DNA of 64,000 bases from Carpediemonas membranifera (Eukaryota > Fornicata), in contig JAHDYR010000004.1 in NCBI GenBank assembly GCA_019828565.1, positions 248,001 to 312,000 of the forward strand. Reading direction: 5' to 3'. The notes beneath the pieces are model-generated. The model had not been told where the DNA came from, ran no database searches, and saw only the letters and a list, made by a program, of their open reading frames with translations. How positions within the stretch are numbered: the first letter of the stretch is position 1; each line of letters opens with the position of its first letter. Below, one piece after another: positions 1 to 9,454 of this stretch. A program made the position numbers and the translations under genes.

Positions 1-537
1 CTTGATGATGTTGACCTTGTCCCTCAGCCTCGAGACCTCGCGAGTGAGGAGTGCGATCTGCGCCTTGTCCGCCACAGTTTCCTCGGTCTTCTCGGGCTCG
101 CTGCCGACGTCAGCGCCCACGGAAACGTCCATCGTCACGCGGGCCCGCATCTTGTTTCTTGCAAAGACGTGCGCGTTAGTCTGGGTGAAAATCACACGAT
201 ACATGCCATCATGCTGTGAAGTAAAGCCGAAGTGCCCGCCGTTCTCCTTGGCTGCTGCCCTGTAGACCACCGCGTCCGTGGGGTCTCGGACTTCGATGTG
301 AATGTTGTGGCTATCACTGGTCATGGGGATCACTTTGTTGCTGTTAAGCCCTTGTGTGACGGTGACAGTTCTATATGAGTATTCCACTAGCACAATCTCG
401 TCCTGGAAGGCATCAACGTAGAATTCTTTTGATGATGCACCCTCCATGTACCAATAGAGGCAGTTCGCCTGAATAGCCATCAGTAGCAGGCAGAGTAGAC
501 CTGTGCGTACGACAAATGCTGGCCTAATAGTCGCCAT
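1..537 (-). CDS. p24 / emp24 family cargo receptor (partial, C-terminus outside window)
   Basis: The minus strand is open from the ATG at 537 to the window edge. The translation starts with a hydrophobic signal peptide (about residues 5-25, cleavage likely after QANC). A GOLD domain follows: beta-rich, with a G-x-F-x-FTS segment (GHFGFTS) and then GMYRVIFTQT, the usual p24 signature. The final visible part (about residues 145-179) is charged and heptad-like, matching the coiled coil that precedes the single membrane segment in p24 proteins. The TM and the short cytosolic COPI/COPII-binding tail lie beyond base 1. p24 proteins cycle between ER and Golgi and select cargo. A TATAAATAG lies upstream. 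The family assignment is firm; the subfamily (alpha to delta) cannot be told without the tail. Confidence 0.85.
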   Translation of the reverse strand, partial: MATIRPAFVVRTGLLCLLLMAIQANCLYWYMEGASSKEFYVDAFQDEIVLVEYSYRTVTVTQGLNSNKVIPMTSDSHNIHIEVRDPTDAVVYRAAAKENGGHFGFTSQHDGMYRVIFTQTNAHVFARNKMRARVTMDVSVGADVGSEPEKTEETVADKAQIALLTREVSRLRDKVNIIK

Positions 538-658
538 TACGCTGTTTGATCCCTTCCGACGTGTTTTGCCAGATTTGACACACGATGATGTCACCACAAA
601 GTACAGCTGCAACAAGCCCACCTATGGCCTCCAATGCACACAATTCACAAAGAAAAAG

Positions 659-667
659 CTATTTATA
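659..667 (-). promoter_or_regulatory. TATA-box-like element upstream of the p24 gene
   Basis: The minus strand reads TATAAATAG, a near-perfect TATA consensus, about 120 nt upstream of the p24 ATG at 537 and just past the stop of the next gene (682). Similar AT-rich boxes precede several other minus-strand genes here (for example near 6200, 11895, 16355, 34715 and 42896). The role is inferred from position and sequence. Confidence 0.4.
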
Positions 668-681
668 CAGCTGCGACTATA

Positions 682-3600
682 TTATAAACCAGAGTCTGAT
701 CCCGAGTCAGAGAAGTCTCTCGTGCCCGTGTCAGTGTACGAGTCATCGCTTGAGTCAGTCATTGAGTTGCTGAACTGAGCAAGCTCCTCGACCTGAGAGT
801 CTGTCTGGTCCGAGTTGGCGCTCAGCACCGTGGGTACGTCGAGCTCCTCGTCGGGCGAGTGGTCGACGTTGTACCCAGTGAGCTCCGAGGCAGACACCGT
901 CGTGGTTACATCGACTGTGCTGGAGAAGCGTACCATGGGAGGCTGGCCGGTGTTCTTGAGCTCCTCTCTGATGTGCTGGGGGACCATCTCTGTCCCCACA
1001 ATGCTCATGACCCCATCAAACATGAAGCCCGGGTCCTGGTCGACAGATGCGATGTTACTGACCATAGTAGAGGCCGACGAGGAGGTAAACTTGAGCGTGG
1101 GCACGGTGCTGTCCGACGTCCCCCGGGGTGTGTCTCCAGACCATGTAAACGGCTCCACCACCGACCCACGTCTGTCCACACCGCCGTAGGGGGGCCGGCC
1201 AGCGTCGTCACTGACGGGGACGGGCTCGGCGTGGGACGAGGTGATGTCCATGGGCCAGGGGTGCGCGGGGATGACGCCAGGTTGGGTCTGGGGCTTCGAT
1301 CCCCTGCGGTGGCGGTGGTGCTCGCCGTGGCTGTGGCTGTGGCGGCGCCCCTTCTCCTTCTCCTTGTCCTTCTCCTTCTTCTCGGACATCCGCCGGATGT
1401 TCTCCAGCTCGGTCTTCTCGAACTCGAGCATCTCATCAAAGTGACCGGCGTAGAAGAGATCAACCGCCTTCTTTGCCATCTCTTCCTTCGTAGCCCGCGC
1501 CTTGGCCTTGATGCGGTCGCGCCGCTCGATCTCATTCCTCTTGTCGGCGGCCTGGTGCCAACGCTTCTTGCTCCACTCGTCGTACTTGTCTTTCCATTCG
1601 TATAATTGGACCACTACCCAATCGCGCGCGTCCTCGAGGGTGATGATGATCTTTCGACCCCAAGCATAGTGTGTCATGCGCCGCTGAAGCATAGCCACCG
1701 CCCCCCTGATCAAGCTTGTTGGGAACAAGACAGTCAGGTCGACCAGCATGATCGGGAAGATGACAACGGCGAGGAATGCAAGGAGGGCAATAAACAGGGC
1801 GGTGAGGTGCGACGATGTGATCGTCTCGTTCGTGTGCGTGAACGCCAGCCAGAGGAGCACGCTGAACGCCATGTGGGACGTGGCCGAGCATAGGACGTGG
1901 TACCTCCGTCTGTACGCCCGTGTGGTGACGATCACGGCGAGATAGCCGACGGTAAAGACGGATATGAAGATCAGCTTCGTGATGACCGAATCTGACAGCA
2001 CGACCACGATGACGAGTGTCATGGTGCGTAGCTGAATGAGGCTGAACGTGAAGTACATTGACGTCTTGAACGGCAGGATTGCGGGCCATATCGCGTGTTT
2101 GAAGTAACCGCCGCTCTTGTCCGTGATAAACTTACTCATCCCCATCCTCGCGGTGATGGATGACGAGCCTGCCGAGGAAGCGGGGCCCGAGCTAAAGAAC
2201 GAGGCCATCGACATGTTGCTGTTAATGCTGCTGCGGCTCGACTGGTTCGTCATCATGGTGCTGCTGGCGGCATAGCTTGCAGTAAAGGACCCCCGCGCAC
2301 TGCTTCCGCGCCTGTTCATCCGAGACTCGCGGCGGGATGACCTTCGCTGAGCCCTGAGTGTCTTCCTCTGAAGCTTGGCCAGCCGTACATTACGTCTAAT
2401 AGATCGTATCCTGGTCGATGCGATGAGGAACAGCGCCAGGGGGATCATACCGAGTGTCAGAGTGACTATAGTGATCACTACCCGCCATAGGTTCCACTCT
2501 AGTCCGCTGCACATGATGTGGGGCGACCTACTGTTGTACGTGACTCCATTCTGGGTCGAACAGATAAAAGGTGACACTAGTTGCAGCAGGATGCCGGGAA
2601 ACATCATATTGAGGAAACGGACAAAGGATGCCATGAGGGTTGTGTAGAGATAGGACGGCGAGCTCACAATGGACCGGAAGAGGTCGTACGAGGACATCTC
2701 GTTGGCCGAGATGAGCCGGGATGGGCGGCCAATTAAGAACCCGAGGCATATGAAGAACACGAAGACGTGGACGCAGAGGATGGCGTAGGCAACAGGGACT
2801 GCGAGCCAGACAATGGCCCTGGCGTAAATGTCAGTGAACAGCGGCCTTAGGAAAGAGACGCACGAGGGAGCAACAGAGTCGATGTTGAGGTTGAACAGAC
2901 CTGCCAGGGAGAAGAGCGCGAGGAACTTGCCGGGCCAGGTGATGTCTACGAGTGATAGGATCGTGGTGAGCTTGAAGAAGTCGAGGAGGACGTCTAGGAG
3001 CGGCATCGTGACCTGGAGCAGGGTAGAGCAGACGCTGATGCAAAATGCGGCGATGAATATCACGATGAGCAGGCCGACGCCTCGAGAGAAGTCCATGACG
3101 AAGGACCCGCTGCACTGCTGGCACATGGAGTCGGCCCGGAAGAACTGAGTATCACACTCGCCGCACAGGAAGCCGCCGTAGCCGTCAGAACAGACGTTGG
3201 CAGCGTCCTCGTCGGCTGTGACGTCGTCGCCGTACTGGGCGACGGAGCCAAGGCAGGCGTCGGCCGGAATGCAGGCGAGGAAGGTGTCGCGGTCGTACTT
3301 GTAGTACCCGGGCTGGGGCAGGGGGTCAACCACACCGTACAGGCAGGAGGCGTCGGCACAGCACGTCGCCCCGTCAGGACAGGCGGTGCATGCCTCGATG
3401 GACGCGTTGCCGAAGTACCCGCCCAAGCACATGCAGTCGGCCAGTGTCGTGGCGCCACCAGAGACTGTGACCATAGAGCTGTCAGGGCACGCGACACACG
3501 AGGTCGCCCCACTCTCGCTGCTGTACGAGAACGAGTCACACGTGATACACTGACCGCTGCCTGACCGGTCCTGGTAAGAACCTGGGTCACAGAGGTCACA

Positions 3601-6138
3601 GACAGTGGATGCGAGGTCAGCGGCGAATGATCCGGCCGGGCAGGCGTCACACGAGGTGCCGCTGACGCTGTATGTGCCCGTGATGCAAGCCGAGCACTGT
3701 GTAGCAACGTAGACCGAGTCGACGTGCGTCGGCTCGTACCCAGCGGTGCACGTGGCGGGCAGCAGACCCTCAGCGATGGTACATGTGTCAAATGTAAACC
3801 AGTCCGCGCCATCAGGCCAAGATACAGTCTGGTAATCCTTGGGGAGGGAGTCGCCGCTCCGCATGCTGAGCATCTGCACCTGTCGCATGCCCTGGTTGCA
3901 CGAGGATGTGAAACTACCGACGACGAGTGAGTCAGCGAGAGTGAACGAGCCTGCCACAGCCTCGAGGAAGGCGGGGCCAGTAACATCTGACGCAGCAACC
4001 GCACCCATTCGTACGAGGATCTGGATGAGGAGACTGCCAACAAGGTAGCCCTCGACGGCGGCGAACTGTGAGGCGTCGGACGTCATGATGGAGTGGAGGG
4101 CAGTGTCCGAGAAGTCCACAGAGAAATCCAGGGGAGAAGGCACGACGCTTGACGCGTAGATGTTCTTATAGTTGCCGTCGTATACATGCTGCCCGATGAA
4201 TCCCGAGTACGTCTCGAGCCCGACAAAGGAGAGCGAGTAAAACGATCCTAAGTTCATCTGGGTCTGCGAGAGCTTGAAGTCTACAGCTTCCACGAAGGCG
4301 GCCAGAGCGTTTGCTGTCCCAATCATGATCACAGCGTATTCCCGGGTGATGTCGAGCTCCGAGTCGTCAAAGATTGCAGTAACAGCGTCAGAGACGTCTG
4401 TAGTGCCCCACTCGTATGTCCCCTGCGCCACGATGGTCTTGTTGATGAATTCAAGGCTGAGAGTCAACCCGTCGAGTCCTGCTTGGCCAAAGGAGTCGTT
4501 TTGCATGAATATTACGAACTGGGTGTCTCCTGCGTGTGCTACCATGGCAGCAACCTCAGCGTCGTAGCTCGCTCTGTAGTTGACGACCGCTGCTTCCTCT
4601 CTCAAGGCCCGCAGCCCAGTAAACGGGCCGACCAGCGGTACCGGGGTGCCTGTGGCGTTCAACAGGGGGAGGAGCGACTTTGTCGTGGGGGTCCCGACCG
4701 TTCCCGCGATAAGAGCGACGCCCTCGTCGATCAGGGTGGTGAAACAGCTCGGGGTCCGGCTCGCGTCATACCCGTCGTTGAACGTGCGGAGTATGAGTGG
4801 GAAGGAGAAGAGCACGGCGTCGTTAGCCTCCTTGAAGGCCGCGGCAATGCCGGCCCGCATGCCCTTGCCGATGCTCGCCGCACTTCCACTCATGTCAGCG
4901 ATTTGGCCGATCACGAGGGGCTTGACGGCCTCCTCGGCGACCATAGCACCGCAGTAGCTGAAGTAGTCCCTCTCTAACAGCGCGTACGTGCCGTTAGGCT
5001 CGATCGTGGAGAGGTAGACGAAGTGCTGGCCTTGGTTGCACGAGCAGCCTGAGTACGCTTGGTCGCCGCTGCACTCGTAGCCGTATGGCCCCAGTCGCAC
5101 GTCCTCGACGTAGAACAGGCCGGTGTTGTAAACGGTGTCCATAAACAGGTCGACTGTCAACCCGCCGCTAGTGTCCACTCTTTCGAGCGCCATGCAGACC
5201 ATCGTGCCAGCCAGCCAGCCCTCAAGGGTCCCGAAGCCGAGTGTTGCTGCCGGCTGGTGGGCAGCCATCTCAGCCTCGTATCGCGGTAGTATGGAGTAGC
5301 CCTGCCCATGGAAAAAGGGCATCACTTGGCTCACGATGATGTTGTCGAAGTTGATGCCCGAATACGTGTGAAGTAGCTCATCAGCAAACACAGTAGACCC
5401 CACGAACGACACGGTGTAGAACAGAGTGTCAGGGTAGAGCGGCTGTGCTATACTGACGAACTTGGCCAATGCATACGCCGTTCCGATCATGACGACCAGG
5501 TCGGGCGTAGTTCCGTTGAGTGAGGCCTCGAGGGCAGCTAGACCGGGCTCCACCTCGACTGTGTTCCTCTCATAGGTGCCGTTGCCGATGATGGGGAGGT
5601 TGTACTTGCCCAGGGCAAGGCCGAGAGCGTTAATACCGGCCGTACCAAAGGCGTCTGCCTGGATAAACGCGGCAACGTTGGTGCGGCCGAACCCGACGGC
5701 ATAGTCTACTATAGAGTTGACCTCGTCGTCATATGAGGCGCGTACGTTCATCGCCAGGGGCTCAAAGGGGTGGCGTAGGAAACGAGCGCCGGTAAAGGAC
5801 CCGATGAGCGGCATTTCCGCTGCGAGGACGGTGTCGATCACGGCAGAGACTGTCGGTGTGCCCGTATAGCCGATGAGGGCGAAGACGCCGTCGTCGCCGA
5901 TCAGTTTGTTGGTGTTGGTTTCCGTATTCGCGGGAGTGTAGCCGTCATCATACGAAATGAGGCTCATGTTATACACGCTCTGTGCAGCATTAAAGGAGGC
6001 AAAGGCAGCAAGGATGCCGTCGCGCATATCCGTGCCAAGTGCCGCCGATGGGCCGCTCAGCGCGCAGGACTGGCCAAATGTGACTGTTGTAACGCAGGAT
6101 GCCAAAACTATTAATAAGAGAAAGGACAACAGGCGCAT
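682..6138 (-). CDS. giant membrane receptor with two tandem periplasmic-binding-like (Leu/Ile/Val-type) ectodomains
   Basis: 1818 residues, ATG at 6138. A signal peptide (1-22) is followed by two homologous type-1 periplasmic-binding-like domains, about 23-395 and 405-790. Each has the GQ-or-S...G...R-x-G...A-x-N pattern of branched-chain amino-acid receptors, with shared blocks such as 'GTANALAAFV' and 'GTAYALAKFV'. A cysteine-rich region (about 790-1010) consists of ephrin-receptor/GCC2_GCC3-like C-x-x-C repeats. About 8-10 hydrophobic segments lie between 1021 and 1475. The tail of about 340 residues is Lys/Glu/His-rich, then Ser/Asp-rich. The ectodomain resembles ligand-sensing modules of class C GPCRs and protist receptors, but the membrane part does not read as a simple 7TM and no kinase or cyclase follows. 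A sensor of amino acids or similar solutes is an inference. A TATA-like CATAAATAG lies at 6199-6207. Confidence 0.75.
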   Translation of the reverse strand: MRLLSFLLLIVLASCVTTVTFGQSCALSGPSAALGTDMRDGILAAFASFNAAQSVYNMSLISYDDGYTPANTETNTNKLIGDDGVFALIGYTGTPTVSAVIDTVLAAEMPLIGSFTGARFLRHPFEPLAMNVRASYDDEVNSIVDYAVGFGRTNVAAFIQADAFGTAGINALGLALGKYNLPIIGNGTYERNTVEVEPGLAALEASLNGTTPDLVVMIGTAYALAKFVSIAQPLYPDTLFYTVSFVGSTVFADELLHTYSGINFDNIIVSQVMPFFHGQGYSILPRYEAEMAAHQPAATLGFGTLEGWLAGTMVCMALERVDTSGGLTVDLFMDTVYNTGLFYVEDVRLGPYGYECSGDQAYSGCSCNQGQHFVYLSTIEPNGTYALLERDYFSYCGAMVAEEAVKPLVIGQIADMSGSAASIGKGMRAGIAAAFKEANDAVLFSFPLILRTFNDGYDASRTPSCFTTLIDEGVALIAGTVGTPTTKSLLPLLNATGTPVPLVGPFTGLRALREEAAVVNYRASYDAEVAAMVAHAGDTQFVIFMQNDSFGQAGLDGLTLSLEFINKTIVAQGTYEWGTTDVSDAVTAIFDDSELDITREYAVIMIGTANALAAFVEAVDFKLSQTQMNLGSFYSLSFVGLETYSGFIGQHVYDGNYKNIYASSVVPSPLDFSVDFSDTALHSIMTSDASQFAAVEGYLVGSLLIQILVRMGAVAASDVTGPAFLEAVAGSFTLADSLVVGSFTSSCNQGMRQVQMLSMRSGDSLPKDYQTVSWPDGADWFTFDTCTIAEGLLPATCTAGYEPTHVDSVYVATQCSACITGTYSVSGTSCDACPAGSFAADLASTVCDLCDPGSYQDRSGSGQCITCDSFSYSSESGATSCVACPDSSMVTVSGGATTLADCMCLGGYFGNASIEACTACPDGATCCADASCLYGVVDPLPQPGYYKYDRDTFLACIPADACLGSVAQYGDDVTADEDAANVCSDGYGGFLCGECDTQFFRADSMCQQCSGSFVMDFSRGVGLLIVIFIAAFCISVCSTLLQVTMPLLDVLLDFFKLTTILSLVDITWPGKFLALFSLAGLFNLNIDSVAPSCVSFLRPLFTDIYARAIVWLAVPVAYAILCVHVFVFFICLGFLIGRPSRLISANEMSSYDLFRSIVSSPSYLYTTLMASFVRFLNMMFPGILLQLVSPFICSTQNGVTYNSRSPHIMCSGLEWNLWRVVITIVTLTLGMIPLALFLIASTRIRSIRRNVRLAKLQRKTLRAQRRSSRRESRMNRRGSSARGSFTASYAASSTMMTNQSSRSSINSNMSMASFFSSGPASSAGSSSITARMGMSKFITDKSGGYFKHAIWPAILPFKTSMYFTFSLIQLRTMTLVIVVVLSDSVITKLIFISVFTVGYLAVIVTTRAYRRRYHVLCSATSHMAFSVLLWLAFTHTNETITSSHLTALFIALLAFLAVVIFPIMLVDLTVLFPTSLIRGAVAMLQRRMTHYAWGRKIIITLEDARDWVVVQLYEWKDKYDEWSKKRWHQAADKRNEIERRDRIKAKARATKEEMAKKAVDLFYAGHFDEMLEFEKTELENIRRMSEKKEKDKEKEKGRRHSHSHGEHHRHRRGSKPQTQPGVIPAHPWPMDITSSHAEPVPVSDDAGRPPYGGVDRRGSVVEPFTWSGDTPRGTSDSTVPTLKFTSSSASTMVSNIASVDQDPGFMFDGVMSIVGTEMVPQHIREELKNTGQPPMVRFSSTVDVTTTVSASELTGYNVDHSPDEELDVPTVLSANSDQTDSQVEELAQFSNSMTDSSDDSYTDTGTRDFSDSGSDSGL

Positions 6139-6198
6139 TTGGTTCTCAAAACAGCTAGAAGCTTGTGTATTCGCTGAAGTTTCGATTGTCGATACGAT

Positions 6199-6207
6199 CT
6201 ATTTATG
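6199..6207 (-). promoter_or_regulatory. TATA-like element upstream of the receptor gene
   Basis: CATAAATAG on the minus strand, about 60 nt before the ATG at 6138. It lies in an AT-rich stretch (6139-6457) that holds no supportable gene. Confidence 0.3.
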
Positions 6208-6457
6208 TGCCACGTAAATGTGCCAGATTCGGTAAAATTTTCATATGATCGTGGAGGCAGACCCTGTCTGCCCCGCCCTCAAAATTTTTGGAGACATTCT
6301 TCCAGTCAGTCGCTTGTTCTTGAAGACTAGAAGATTGTCTGATCTGAGCAATTTTCGCGCAATCTTCCATTGAAATTTGGCAGTCCGAAAAAATTTGGCG
6401 GGCATACAAGCACCTATAGTACATTTAGTAGTCGCGATATATCGCGGCTCATTGGTC

Positions 6458-7138
6458 TCAGTCGCGTTGGGGACCATTGGTCTCGGCAGATCCAGTAGGA
6501 CCCTGGGAGGTGGGTGCTATTGTTGCAGTCATTGCCTGGTTGTAGATAGAGGTGCCCTCGTCCATTCTAGGAGGCTTGAGAATGCTCAGGGCGGCAGGAA
6601 CAGTCAGCTTGCAGATCATGAAGAAGCAAACCGCGCCGACAACGACAGGAGCCTCGGGGGTGGTGGGAACGTCGCACAGGAGGGCAGTAAAGTGCTTGAT
6701 TGATGTGGGGATGGCGGCATTGAGCTTAGAGTCGGGGAATGTGAACACAGACCGGGAAGTAGCGGGCACGGTGGCCAGGACGTGTGAGAGGAAGAGGCCC
6801 TGGAGGAGGTTGGCCGCAATGAACGTGATGGCGTTGGTGAGCATGTTGGCCCTGGCTGCCTTCGCTGAAACCACGCTGAACTGATTCTCGAGGGCGGATA
6901 TGCGACGCTCGATCTCACCCTTCTCGGCAAACGAGTCTGAGGAGGTTGCGAAGCTGTCCTTTGTACGATTAAGGTTCTCTATCGTGTGTCTCGTCGCTAC
7001 AATCTTGCGTTTCCGCCTGTACACGATATACGTCATGCCGAGCCTCGCGAATTGGATCCAGATGAGTGGAAACAGGATGATGGCGGAGAGGGGAACAGAA
7101 TGGTCTAGGAGAAATGATATGAGAGAAGCTTCTGCCAT
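6458..7138 (-). CDS. coiled-coil membrane protein, possibly Get1/WRB-like (Oxa1 superfamily)
   Basis: 226 residues from the ATG at 7138; the open frame extends further upstream but only to a TTG. There is an N-terminal membrane segment (about 12-36), then a basic stretch (YRRKRK), then a long charged helical/coiled-coil region (about 45-105, including GEIERRISALENQF). Two more hydrophobic segments follow (about 108-130 and 175-195), with a short Thr/Pro tail. One TM, a cytosolic coiled coil and two TMs is the layout of Get1/WRB, the ER receptor subunit for tail-anchored proteins; EMC3 and TMCO1 share it. No invariant residue proves the family, so this is a topology-based suggestion. Confidence 0.45.
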   Translation of the reverse strand: MAEASLISFLLDHSVPLSAIILFPLIWIQFARLGMTYIVYRRKRKIVATRHTIENLNRTKDSFATSSDSFAEKGEIERRISALENQFSVVSAKAARANMLTNAITFIAANLLQGLFLSHVLATVPATSRSVFTFPDSKLNAAIPTSIKHFTALLCDVPTTPEAPVVVGAVCFFMICKLTVPAALSILKPPRMDEGTSIYNQAMTATIAPTSQGPTGSAETNGPQRD

Positions 7139-7336
7139 TCTGAGCCAAGATTGCTGAGATACTCGATTGGCAAGGATTGTGGCCAAAGCTGACAAATCGT
7201 CAGCGACCAGATGAGTGCCATCGATCGCCCCGACTGAGCTGACGCAAGCTATTACAGCCGCCGCTCGTTTTTGATGGTCATGTCATAAACTGCACATTTC
7301 AAAACAAAACTTGACCTCGTAATACTCCATCTAGCC

Positions 7337-7468
7337 ATGGGCAACACTGTTAATCCCGCTCTCCTTGCCGGTAAGAAGATTCCAAGCAGCAACACTACCA
7401 TCACTGGCCGCGGCGACGCTCCCGAGCAGCAGACCAGCGACATTGGTGGCTCCGGTGGGAACTTCTAA
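7337..7468 (+). CDS. 43-residue small protein with N-myristoylation consensus
   Basis: ATG at 7337 and TAA at 7466. The peptide begins MGNTVNP, with Gly2 and a small residue region fitting the N-myristoyltransferase consensus, and ends in SGGNF. The codons (GGC, AAC, CTC, GCC, AAG, ATC, CGC, GAC, GAG, CAG, TTC) match the C/G-ending usage of neighbouring genes, unlike the AT-rich flanks. No family is recognised. It could be a membrane-anchored small protein. Chance cannot be excluded for so short a frame. Confidence 0.45.
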   Translation: MGNTVNPALLAGKKIPSSNTTITGRGDAPEQQTSDIGGSGGNF

Positions 7469-7872
7469 GCTGAACGTTAGATAGAAAGATAAATGATGTA
7501 TCATACAAGACATGCATTGTACACACTGATATAAACGTCTGGAGTGCGAAGGAAATTGTGGTGATTTGAACGCTGCCACACGACAAGAGAGGAGAGCGCT
7601 TAACTCCCGCCGCTGCACAGCAAGCGCAGGAACTGGCCATTCCCATGAGCACTCATCATTCTCGGACATTCACCCGACTCAAACTCCAGGGATCTCATCT
7701 TCGTATCAATCACGTCGATGAATATCTCATGCTCCATGCTTGATCCAAGTCACGCCATGGTCCACCCTGCGGCTCTCTGCCAGGTACTACTCCGTGCCAT
7801 CCTCGTTCCCGATATCATCAATGACCGGTGCACTTTAACCTAACGTTGTGTGATATCGACGCGATTCCAGTC
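7469..7872. other. intergenic region without a supported gene
   Basis: About 400 bases between the small ORF and the multipass protein. The only feature noted is a five-codon upstream ORF (ATG at 7821, stop at 7836-7838) 35 nt before the next start codon. Frames on the other strand here begin at non-ATG codons and have poor composition. Confidence 0.4.
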
Positions 7873-9252
7873 ATGAGCTTGTCGACGTCCTTGGAATCAT
7901 TCAGCCCTCAGCATTCAGATGGTGAGGACAAGACTCCAGAGGAAACTAACCTCGGGCCGCCCTTTGGAGATCATTTGGAACGTCCCCGTTCGTTATCACT
8001 CCGAAACCTTAAGAAGCCTCGCCAAGAGACCTCTCGCGAAATACAAGTACCTATATACGCAGTTTCATCAGCAGAGAACCTCCTCCGAGCCCTTGAGCAT
8101 GCCGAGAGCGGCTCTGACCATCATGGCCCCCAGACCGACCGATCCGACTCTGCCCAGCCCGGACAACAGTGGAGACTCATCCTGGGCGACTTTACTGTCA
8201 TTCCGGCCTTTATAGTGAGCTTCCTCCTTGCCGCCGCCCTGTTTGTCAGCTTGATCGTCGTCCTGCCCGCCCCGGCCTTCGCCGACTGGTTCGACACGTG
8301 CAGCGGCTACATCGCCCTCCTCGGTGTGTTCATGAGCATCTACTCCTCCGACACCCCCGACCTGTCAGTTGCGTACCGACCCAACGTCCTCTGGGGCTCA
8401 TTCCGACTCTTCGTCGCCATTGGGGGCGGGATCCTGTATACACTGTTCCTCAAGGCGCTGCACAGGTTCTTCTTCAACATCTCAGACAGTGATGCGATCT
8501 ACAGGGGTCTGCTCGGCATGATGCCCATGCACTTTATCATGGCGTCGTTCGATCTTGATTTATTCAACGGATTCTTTTTCAGACAGCTCCACGTGCCCTT
8601 CAACTTCATCCCCCCGCTCGCCCTGGCCATCGCTATAGAGGTGTTCATCCACGTCTACATTATATCGCCCGGCCTCGAAGACCCCAACGTGTTTCAACTG
8701 AGAGCATCAATTGCCAACACGTTTCACATTATATACCTCCTCGCCATGGTCTTGTGCGGCCCGTTCACCCACAACATAGTCGACTCAGCAATTCGGGGCC
8801 ACGGTGCAGTGAGGAAAGGGCTCGTCATCCTCGGGGGCATCACTGTCGTCGCTGTTGTGGTCCATCTCATCATGTACCTCATCCTGTGCGAGGTGCTGCC
8901 TGACTCGTACGGCTGGGCTGACACGGGCTACGTTCTTCGCATGATCATCACTGGTTTCTTCCCCGCGGTCGTGTTTATGAGCTACTCAGTGAGGGAGGAG
9001 ACGCGCCTGTCGTCGTCCCTCACCGTCTCGGTAACACTCGCCCTCACTGTCGGCATGGGCGTTCTCCAGCTGGCCCTCTACTATTCCACCGTCAACCCCC
9101 TCGTACGCTGGATCAGATCAGACACTGGACCGTGGTACATGAGCGACACCATCACATGGTCCTTCCTGCTGGGCACTGTGTTCCACTGCTGGGCGACGAT
9201 GTTCAACTATGCCGGGCTGGGCCGGCCTGTGGGGAAGGAGGAGGCGATATGA
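7873..9252 (+). CDS. multipass membrane protein of unknown family (about 10 TM segments)
   Basis: 459 residues from the ATG at 7873; the frame extends to a GTG at 7828, which I do not accept as a eukaryotic start. The N-terminal about 105 residues are polar and Ser/Pro-rich, likely cytosolic. Hydrophobic segments follow: near 118-140, 148-168, 184-205, 222-245, 255-278, 290-312, 325-350, 362-378, 388-410 and 428-450. Several short loops carry conserved-looking acidic/aromatic residues, and the end is a short charged tail (GRPVGKEEAI). I recognise no transporter or enzyme signature. It is convergent with the metallophosphoesterase gene downstream. Confidence 0.7.
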   Translation: MSLSTSLESFSPQHSDGEDKTPEETNLGPPFGDHLERPRSLSLRNLKKPRQETSREIQVPIYAVSSAENLLRALEHAESGSDHHGPQTDRSDSAQPGQQWRLILGDFTVIPAFIVSFLLAAALFVSLIVVLPAPAFADWFDTCSGYIALLGVFMSIYSSDTPDLSVAYRPNVLWGSFRLFVAIGGGILYTLFLKALHRFFFNISDSDAIYRGLLGMMPMHFIMASFDLDLFNGFFFRQLHVPFNFIPPLALAIAIEVFIHVYIISPGLEDPNVFQLRASIANTFHIIYLLAMVLCGPFTHNIVDSAIRGHGAVRKGLVILGGITVVAVVVHLIMYLILCEVLPDSYGWADTGYVLRMIITGFFPAVVFMSYSVREETRLSSSLTVSVTLALTVGMGVLQLALYYSTVNPLVRWIRSDTGPWYMSDTITWSFLLGTVFHCWATMFNYAGLGRPVGKEEAI

Positions 9253-9454
9253 GAGTCAGTTGTTGCTGTTATAGCAGTAAACACGCGGTTACCGGTGTTG
9301 TTGTTGTTGTTGTATTGTCTTCCTTGGTTTGGTGGGTGGAAGTCCGTCTGCCAGGCTCTACGGCGTCACCAGCGACGCCCTTCTCGCCACCACTAACGGC
9401 CTCCCCTTGCTGCTCACTGAAACAGAGTTTTTAAAGTCAAACGGACCAAACGCC
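9253..9454. other. short convergent intergenic region with a GTT microsatellite
   Basis: Between two convergent genes. It contains a short run of GTT triplets (about 9297-9313) and no gene. Confidence 0.5.

Noticed and set aside
2-265. Plus-strand frame at the left window edge
   Set aside because: It is the complement of the p24 gene, starts at TTG and has no features.
9297-9313. GTT triplet run as a regulatory element
   Set aside because: A short microsatellite in a convergent intergenic gap; nothing supports a function.
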